A program made the position numbers and the translations under genes. This document shows positions 57,780 through 64,000 of a stretch of DNA of 64,000 nucleotides, in pieces. Under the pieces are notes generated by a model that did no database searches, was not told the DNA's origin, and was given only the letters and a program-made list of their open reading frames with translations. Each line of letters opens with the position of its first letter. Within the stretch, counting starts at the first letter, position 1. The stretch covers positions 62,001 to 126,000 of the forward strand of contig NZ_VIRS01000006.1 in the NCBI RefSeq assembly GCF_006912135.1, in the 5' to 3' direction. The DNA is from Cryptosporangium phraense. Its GTDB lineage: Bacteria > Actinomycetota > Actinomycetes > Mycobacteriales > Cryptosporangiaceae.

Positions 57780-58400
57780 CACCCCTGCGCCGCGCCTGCG
57801 CCCTGCGTCCCGCGCCTTGCGCCCGCGCCCTGCGCCCGCGCCGTGCTCCCGTGCCCGCGCCCGTGCCCTGCGCCCGCGCCCTGCGCCCGCCCTGCGCCCG
57901 CCCTGCGCCCGCCCTGCGCTCGCGCCCTACGCTCGCGCCCTGCTCCCGTGTCCTGCACCCGCGCCCTGTGCCCGTGCCCTGCGCCCGCGCCGTGCTCCCG
58001 TGCCCGTGCCCTGCGTCTGCGCCCTGCGCCCTCGCCCTACGCTCGTGCCCTACGCTCGCGCCCTGCTCCCGCGCCCTGTGCCCGTGCCCTTTGCCCGTGC
58101 CCGTGCCTGTGCCCGTGCCCTGCGCCCGCGCCCCGCCCTGCGCCCGTGCCCTGCGCCCGCGGCCTCCGCCCGCACCCTGTGCCCCTGCACCCCTGCGCCG
58201 CGCCTGCGCCCTGCGTCCCGCGCCTGCGGCCTGCACCTACGCCTGCGCCGCCGCCTGCGCCTGCGCTCTTCGCGGGCGCCCCTGCGCCGCGGCCAGCGCC
58301 TGCGCTCTTCGCGGGCGTCCCTGCGCCCGGGGCCTGCGCCTGCGCTCTTCGCGGGCGTCCCTGCGCCCCCTGTGGCCTGCGTCCCGCGCCTTGTGCACTC
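57780..58400. repeat. C-rich degenerate tandem repeat, quadruplex-prone on the minus strand
   Basis: Several hundred bases of short units such as GCCCTGCGCCCGC and GCCCGTGCCC, repeated imperfectly. CCC runs recur every 3-6 nt, so the minus strand holds many overlapping G3N1-7 quadruplex motifs. Plus strand is strongly C-rich over G, unlike flanking genes. Confidence 0.85.
58261..58357. repeat. three tandem copies of a ~40-bp unit
   Basis: CTGCGCTCTTCGCGGGCG occurs at 58261-58278, 58300-58317 and 58340-58357 (period 39-40 bp), followed each time by C/TCCCTGCGCC. The most regular part of the C-rich region. Confidence 0.8.
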
Positions 58401-58850
58401 CGTCCCGCGCCCCGCGCCTGCGTTTCATGCCCGGCGTGCGGCCACGCGCCGGAGCCCCGAGCCCGCGCCTGACGGGCCACCGCGCCCGTGACCTCGCTCT
58501 CCGCACCCCGGCGGGTGGCCGGGCCGGAGTCGGTGGGTCGGCCGGCGTGGGCTCGGCGGGCGGCCGAACGGGCGCGAAGGGTCGGCGGGGGATGGAGTGG
58601 GGCGGCGGATGATCGGCCGGTCATTGTGTCCGCCGACAGGCGCAACCGGTGGCTGAGTCGGCCGACCGGGGGCGCTCAGGTCAGGCGGTGGCGGCTCGGC
58701 CGCGGCCGGTCGGCAGCGGCGGCACGGCGGGTGGCTGGGTTTCGTGGTCGGCGCCGATGCCTGCCGGGGTCGCTGCCTTTGCGAACCGCAGGGGCCGACC
58801 CCGACGACGGTGCCACCAACCACCTCAGGGCAGGGTGACTCGCGCTTTAC

Positions 58851-58894
58851 CGACTTTCCGGGGTCTCCCGGCTGCTCAGAAGCCCGGTAAGTCG
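58851..58894. terminator. palindrome right of the C-rich tract, probable terminator of maf operon
   Basis: Arms 58851-58862 (CGACTTTCCGGG) and 58883-58894 (CCCGGTAAGTCG) pair with one mismatch. It is 90 bp past the maf stop on the minus strand and nearly repeats the sequence at 57659. Confidence 0.6.
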
Positions 58895-58984
58895 TGAATC
58901 CGCGCGGTAGTGCACACCCGTTCGCGCTGTCGGCCCCGCAGCCCCACGGGGCCCCGCGGCCGCGGGCGCACATCCGGGGGCGGG

Positions 58985-59575
58985 TCAGGGCCAGAGGGAG
59001 ACGGCGGGGATCCCTAGTTGGGACAGCAGCGAGCGGAACAGGGGCATCGAGAGGCCGATGACGTTCGTGTGGTCACCATCCAGCCCCTCCACGAACAGCG
59101 AACCACGGCCATCGATCGTGAACGCACCGGCCACCACGAGCGGCTCCCCACTCGCCACGTACGCCGCAACCTCATCCTCCGACGGCGTCCCGAATCGCAC
59201 CGCGGTGGACGCCACGGCCGAGACCTCCTGGCCGGTCACCGAGTCGACGATGCAGTGCCCGGTGCGCAACACGCCGGTGCGCCCGGCCATCAGCTGCCAC
59301 CTGGTCACCGCGTCGGCGGCGTCCTTCGGCTTTCCGTAAGCCACGCCGTCCAATTCGAGCACCGAGTCGCAGCCGATCACCACCGCGCCGGCCGCGGCTT
59401 CGGTGGCCACGACGGCGCGGCACTTGAGCTGGGCCAACTCGAGCGCGATCTCGCTGGGCGTACCGGTCGCGCCGGACTCGTCCACTCCCGACACGATCAC
59501 CTCGGGCGCGAACCCGGCGTTGCGCAGCAGGTTCAGCCGCGCCGGCGACTGGGACGCCAGAATCAGCCGCCTCAT
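58985..59575 (-). CDS. maf: Maf family nucleotide pyrophosphatase
   Basis: 196 aa house-cleaning pyrophosphatase acting on non-canonical nucleoside triphosphates. LILASQSPARLNLLRNAG at the N-terminus and GCDSVLELDG with the catalytic Asp are diagnostic; KPKDAADA and VGAFTIDG-type blocks follow. ATG at 59575 overlaps the upstream GNAT stop by 4 bp. Last gene of accD-accE-GNAT-maf. Confidence 0.93.
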   Translation of the reverse strand: MRRLILASQSPARLNLLRNAGFAPEVIVSGVDESGATGTPSEIALELAQLKCRAVVATEAAAGAVVIGCDSVLELDGVAYGKPKDAADAVTRWQLMAGRTGVLRTGHCIVDSVTGQEVSAVASTAVRFGTPSEDEVAAYVASGEPLVVAGAFTIDGRGSLFVEGLDGDHTNVIGLSMPLFRSLLSQLGIPAVSLWP

Positions 59576-60309
59576 GGTTCCAGCGACTTCGTCAGCACCA
59601 GCGCCACGTCGGTCTCCCATAAATCCTCCAGCTCCAGCACGGGGGCGTATCCGCGGCCGCGCCAGAACTGCCGAGTGGGCTCGTAGGTGTGGGAGAACGC
59701 GGACGTGATCGCCGAGATGTTCTGAAAACCCTGGGTGGCCAGCAGCCGTTCCAACCTGGTCAGCAACGTGGTGCCGACGCCCTTGTGCCGCAGTGCGGAG
59801 TGGACGGCCATCCAGGTGATCTCCGCGGCCTTGTCACCGTGGCGCTTCCAGGTCAGGAACCCGAGCACGTCGCCGCCCGGTCCGATCGCGACCAGCCCGC
59901 CCTGGGTGCCCAGGTCACGGGCGGCCTGGGCGATGCTCCGGCCGCCGGGCGCCGGCTCGTCCTCGTCGTCGGGCATGCCGTGACGACCGCGGCGGGGACG
60001 GACCGGATGCACACCGGACGCCGGATGCGTCGCGGACGTGGGGCGCGTGCTGCGGAGCGGGGTCCGCGACGCGCCGGAAGACTGCGACCGGTGCGCGCCG
60101 ACCTTCTCCGGCTCGTCGGTCTTGGCGGTCTCGTCCGCCGCGGCCCGCTCGGCCGCCTCCTTGGCCGCGGCCTCCTTGGCGACGTCGGCGCGCATGCTCT
60201 CGCCGAGGGGACCGCCCTCGCTGACGGCGAAGAAGCGCGGCAGCGACGCGATGACCCGGAGACAGCCTTCGACGTCTCCGCGGCGGAGTGGACGGATCGT
60301 GAGGCTCAT
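59572..60309 (-). CDS. GNAT acetyltransferase with long disordered insert
   Basis: 245 aa. LTIRPLRRGDVEGCLRVI begins a GNAT fold, which resumes after about 80 charged, low-complexity residues (about 35-115) with GGLVAIGPGGDVLGFLTW and the acetyl-CoA loop MAVHSALRHKGVGTTLL. Normal GNAT length is about 150-170 aa, so the insert accounts for the excess. Lies between accE and maf, overlapping each by 4 bp. Acceptor unknown. Confidence 0.82.
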   Translation of the reverse strand: MSLTIRPLRRGDVEGCLRVIASLPRFFAVSEGGPLGESMRADVAKEAAAKEAAERAAADETAKTDEPEKVGAHRSQSSGASRTPLRSTRPTSATHPASGVHPVRPRRGRHGMPDDEDEPAPGGRSIAQAARDLGTQGGLVAIGPGGDVLGFLTWKRHGDKAAEITWMAVHSALRHKGVGTTLLTRLERLLATQGFQNISAITSAFSHTYEPTRQFWRGRGYAPVLELEDLWETDVALVLTKSLEP

Positions 60310-60530
60310 CGAGGGAGCCCGGAGGCGCGCCACGCCCCCGGACCCGCGACTAGCGGGGCACCGACCCGTGCTTCCTTGCGACGCCAGAGTTCCCGCGCCT
60401 GCGGGGCCGCCGGGGTCACCGCCGCCGACCGAGCCGCGAGCACGCCCACCAGCGCGGCGAGCTCTTCGGCAGTGGGTACGCCCCGCAGGATCCGAAGAAC
60501 TGGCTCGGTGCCGGCGTCATCGGTGGTCAT
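60306..60530 (-). CDS. accE: acyl-CoA carboxylase epsilon subunit
   Basis: 74 aa. VLRILRGVPTAEELAALVGVLAAR and the end segment ELWRRKEARVGAPLVAGPGAWRASGLPR match the small actinobacterial AccE/PccE subunit, which bridges alpha and beta subunits. 56 bp downstream of accD and overlapping the GNAT gene by 4 bp. Confidence 0.88.
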   Translation of the reverse strand: MTTDDAGTEPVLRILRGVPTAEELAALVGVLAARSAAVTPAAPQARELWRRKEARVGAPLVAGPGAWRASGLPR

Positions 60531-60586
60531 CACGTCCCTATCGTCCGGTGCGAAGCAACTGTGCGGCAAGTTCTGCGAGCACAGCG

Positions 60587-62191
<1,605 letters not shown>

Positions 62192-62278
62192 CGGTGAGTG
62201 CCCTCCTCCGCAGCGCTGCTGGCCGCGAGCCTAAGTCAGTTTCCCGGACGTGCCGCGGAAGTAAGGCGTGGATCACTT

Positions 62279-62369
62279 TGAGACTTGTTCGGGACCGAGC
62301 GCGCCATTTGAGCCCGTCACACGCTGGCCACTGCGATCCGCGCGGCGGAACGCTCCCGAACAAGCCTCA
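62279..62369. promoter_or_regulatory. spaced inverted repeat between accD and birA, possible operator pair
   Basis: Arms 62279-62294 and 62354-62369 (TGAGACTTGTTCGGGA type) pair with one mismatch across 59 bp. The right arm abuts the birA -10 box. Spacing suits looping or two half-sites of one regulator. Regulator unknown. Confidence 0.5.
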
Positions 62370-62371
62370 TT

Positions 62372-62377
62372 TACTCT
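62372..62377 (+). promoter_or_regulatory. -10 box of leaderless birA
   Basis: TACTCT fits TANNNT and ends 7 nt before the ATG at 62385. Confidence 0.45.
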
Positions 62378-62384
62378 CCGTGGC

Positions 62385-63152
62385 ATGGAACAAGAGGCTT
62401 TGCGGGCCCGATTGCTGGACGACTTCTGGGTGGCTCTGGACGTCGTACCCCGGACCGGGTCGACCAACGCCGACCTGGCCGAGGCCGCTCGGGGCGGGGC
62501 GCCGGCCGGGACCGTGCTGGTCGCCGACGTACAGGACGCCGGGCGCGGGCGGATCGGCCGCTCGTGGACGTCGCCGCCGGGGGCCGGGCTGCTGTTCTCG
62601 GTGCTGTTCCGCCCCACCGACGTCCCGACCGAGCGGTGGGGCTGGTTGCCGCTGCTGGCCGGCGTCGCCACCGCCCGCGCCCTGCCCGGCGTCGACGCCC
62701 GGCTGAAGTGGCCCAACGACCTGCTCATCGGCCCGCAGCGCAAGAAGGCGGCCGGGATCCTGGCCGAAGCGGCCGGGGACGCGGTCGTGCTCGGGATCGG
62801 GCTCAACGTGACGCTCGGCCGCGACGACCTGCCCCCCGACCGCCCGGACACCACGTCGCTGGCGATCGAGGGCGCACCCGTCACCGACCGCGACGAGCTC
62901 CTGGTAGCGATCCTGGGCGCACTGAAGGACGAGTACGAGTTCTGGCGGGCGTCGAACGGCGACGCAGCGGCGTCCGGGTTGCTGGCGTCGTACCGGGAGC
63001 GGTGCGACACGCTCGGCCGCGAGGTCCGGGTAGAGGTCCCCGGCGGCGAGCCCGTCCAGGGACGAGCCGACGACATCGACGCCGAGGGCCGCCTCGTCGT
63101 CGGCGCCACCCACGTCGCCGCCGGCGACGTCATCCACGTCCGCCCGGCCTGA
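62385..63152 (+). CDS. birA: biotin-[acetyl-CoA-carboxylase] ligase
   Basis: 255 aa biotin protein ligase without an N-terminal DNA-binding domain. GSTNADLAE, QDAGRGRIGRSW (biotin/ATP loop), LKWPNDLLI and KAAGILAEA are conserved; the C-terminal SH3-like domain is present. Attaches biotin to the carrier of AccA encoded at 53.5 kb. ATG at 62385 after the leaderless promoter; the frame extends upstream without similarity. Confidence 0.94.
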   Translation: MEQEALRARLLDDFWVALDVVPRTGSTNADLAEAARGGAPAGTVLVADVQDAGRGRIGRSWTSPPGAGLLFSVLFRPTDVPTERWGWLPLLAGVATARALPGVDARLKWPNDLLIGPQRKKAAGILAEAAGDAVVLGIGLNVTLGRDDLPPDRPDTTSLAIEGAPVTDRDELLVAILGALKDEYEFWRASNGDAAASGLLASYRERCDTLGREVRVEVPGGEPVQGRADDIDAEGRLVVGATHVAAGDVIHVRPA

Positions 63153-63161
63153 CGACAACGA

Positions 63162-63194
63162 ATCGGGCCTACACCGACCCGGCGTAGGCCCGAT
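63162..63194. terminator. bidirectional terminator between birA and MFS genes
   Basis: Perfect 11-bp inverted repeat ATCGGGCCTAC / GTAGGCCCGAT with an 11-nt loop in the 44-bp gap between convergent genes. Confidence 0.8.
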
Positions 63195-63196
63195 CG

Positions 63197-64000
63197 TCAG
63201 TGAACCGGCGCCGGCGCCCGGCCCGGTAAGTCGGACGGCTCCCAGCCGTCGGCCGCGCGCCGGGCCGAACGCTCGGCCCACGGCGTCGTCGTGACGACCC
63301 CCAGCGCGACCACGACCACCCCGATCCCCACGACCAGCCACCACGCCGGATGCGTGGCCCGCGCGAACCCGGCGTCCGACGCGGCGACCCCGCTGGTCAG
63401 CGTCCCGGCAATCGCCACCCCGAGGACCTGGCCGATCTGCCGGGCGGCCGACGTCGTCGCCGACGCCACCCCGGCCTGGGCCTTCGGCATCGACGACACC
63501 GCGGTGTTGGTGATCGGCGCGTTCACCAGCCCGTGCCCGATCCCGAACAACCCGTACGCGACCGCCAGCACGGCCAGCGGCGTCGAGCCGGTCAGGAACG
63601 CCAGGACGAGCCCGGAGACCGCCACCGCCGATCCCGCCAGCACCATGGGCAGCCGTGCCCCCACCCGCCCGACCAGCCGCCCCGACACCGGCGACGCGAT
63701 CACCGCCGCCGCGGCCAGCGGCAACGTCAGCGCCCCGGCGGCCAGCGCCGAGTAGCCGCGCGACTGCTGCAGGTACAGCGTGTTCAGGAACAGGAACGCG
63801 GCCAGCGCGGCGAAGTGCACGACCGCGGTCACCGACGCCCCGGCGAACGGCACGCTCCGGAACAGCTTGACGTCGATCAGCGGCTGCTCGCGGTGCGGCT
63901 CGTACGTCACCAGGGCGGCCACCGCCACCGCGGCCAGCACCAGGAACCCGGCCGCCGCACCCCAGCCCCGCGACGGCCCCTCGATCAGCCCGAACGTCGC
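63197..64000 (-). CDS. DHA2-type MFS exporter, 5' end outside the window
   Basis: Partial: the last 267 residues, with the reading frame open to the window edge. Helices resemble the C-terminal half of EmrB/QacA-type 14-helix exporters: LIDVKLFRSVPFAGASV, YLQQSRGYSALAAGALTLP and GHGLVNAPITNTAVSSMP. Probable drug or metabolite efflux. Ends with a short hydrophilic tail GRAPAPVH. Confidence 0.85.
   Translation of the reverse strand, partial: ATFGLIEGPSRGWGAAAGFLVLAAVAVAALVTYEPHREQPLIDVKLFRSVPFAGASVTAVVHFAALAAFLFLNTLYLQQSRGYSALAAGALTLPLAAAAVIASPVSGRLVGRVGARLPMVLAGSAVAVSGLVLAFLTGSTPLAVLAVAYGLFGIGHGLVNAPITNTAVSSMPKAQAGVASATTSAARQIGQVLGVAIAGTLTSGVAASDAGFARATHPAWWLVVGIGVVVVALGVVTTTPWAERSARRAADGWEPSDLPGRAPAPVH

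Larger units (their letters stand above)
57595..58984. other. 1.4-kb gene-free region with C-rich repeat tract
   Basis: No credible gene: every long frame here gives Pro/Arg/Ala or Cys-rich noise and several overlap on both strands. It contains, in order, a palindrome (57659-57702), a C-rich degenerate repeat tract (about 57780-58400), a triplicated 40-bp unit (58261-58357) and a second related palindrome (58851-58894). The MFS gene and maf converge on it. Confidence 0.75.

Noticed and set aside
57583-58645. Several long open frames of Pro/Arg/Ala-rich protein on both strands
   Set aside because: They follow from the C-rich repeat itself; frames overlap on both strands, none has a ribosome site or recognisable domain, and the repeat period ignores codon phase.

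Overview
This is a 64 kb stretch of a very GC-rich actinomycete chromosome. The clues are strong GC3, many GTG starts, a mycothiol-dependent-type isomerase, an acyl-CoA carboxylase epsilon subunit, an SCO4848-family membrane protein, and leaderless-looking promoters. From memory, the gene order (trpS, YihY, D-Ala-D-Ala carboxypeptidase, SCO4848-like, sdh, BMP/ABC importer, cdd, deoA, add, ALDH/deoC, upp, phosphohexomutase, PNP, gamma-glutamylcyclotransferase, lpdA, accA, maf, accE/accD, birA) follows the Streptomyces coelicolor SCO4840-SCO4927 region. A Cryptosporangium-, Actinoplanes- or Frankia-like organism fits, but the genus cannot be fixed from sequence alone. I saw no tRNA, rRNA, CRISPR array, prophage or intact insertion sequence.

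Layout. 1-6.5 kb: galE, trpS, a 2'-5' RNA ligase-like protein, a YihY membrane protein, a DacA-type carboxypeptidase, an M15-like hypothetical protein and an SCO4848-like protein. 6.5-9.9 kb: succinate dehydrogenase sdhCDAB. 10.2-17.5 kb: a nucleoside-type BMP lipoprotein and ABC importer running through cdd to deoA. 17.5-25.6 kb: DUF4272 protein, BNR lipoprotein, MDMPI-like enzyme, MMPL transporter, adenosine deaminase, membrane endonuclease/exonuclease/phosphatase-fold protein, PspC protein, VOC protein. 25.7-31 kb: PxpBC, an acidic protein and a two-component system. 31-42.3 kb: deoC with two aldehyde dehydrogenase genes, a glycosyltransferase, upp, a phosphohexomutase, an AMP-binding enzyme, a methyltransferase and PNP. 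42.3-50.7 kb: a receptor Ser/Thr kinase, an M20 amidohydrolase with a possible leader peptide, a PE-LIG DNA ligase, paired small membrane proteins, gamma-glutamylcyclotransferase and LpdA. 50.9-57.6 kb: a 3-hydroxybutyrate dehydrogenase/hydrolase operon, AccA, a phytase and an MFS protein. 57.6-59 kb: a C-rich, quadruplex-prone repeat tract. 59-64 kb: maf, GNAT, accE, accD, birA and a partial DHA2 MFS exporter.

How the genes work together. Much of the window supports one pathway, nucleoside import and breakdown. The BMP/ABC system imports; Cdd and Add deaminate; DeoA and PNP release bases and (deoxy)ribose-1-phosphate; a PGM2-like mutase may isomerise the sugar; DeoC cleaves deoxyribose-5-phosphate to acetaldehyde and glyceraldehyde-3-phosphate; the adjacent aldehyde dehydrogenase probably oxidises acetaldehyde; Upp salvages uracil. 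AccA, AccD, AccE and BirA form a biotin carboxylase set.

The most interesting signals are: a probable AUC start codon in the ABC ATPase, the quadruplex-prone tract flanked by two related palindromes, a 38-bp near-perfect inverted repeat after lpdA, a 15-codon leaderless leader ORF overlapping the M20 start, a half-length aldehyde dehydrogenase without catalytic Cys, an AMP-binding enzyme that has lost its A10 lysine, and a recurrent -10 box placed 6-8 nt before start codons.
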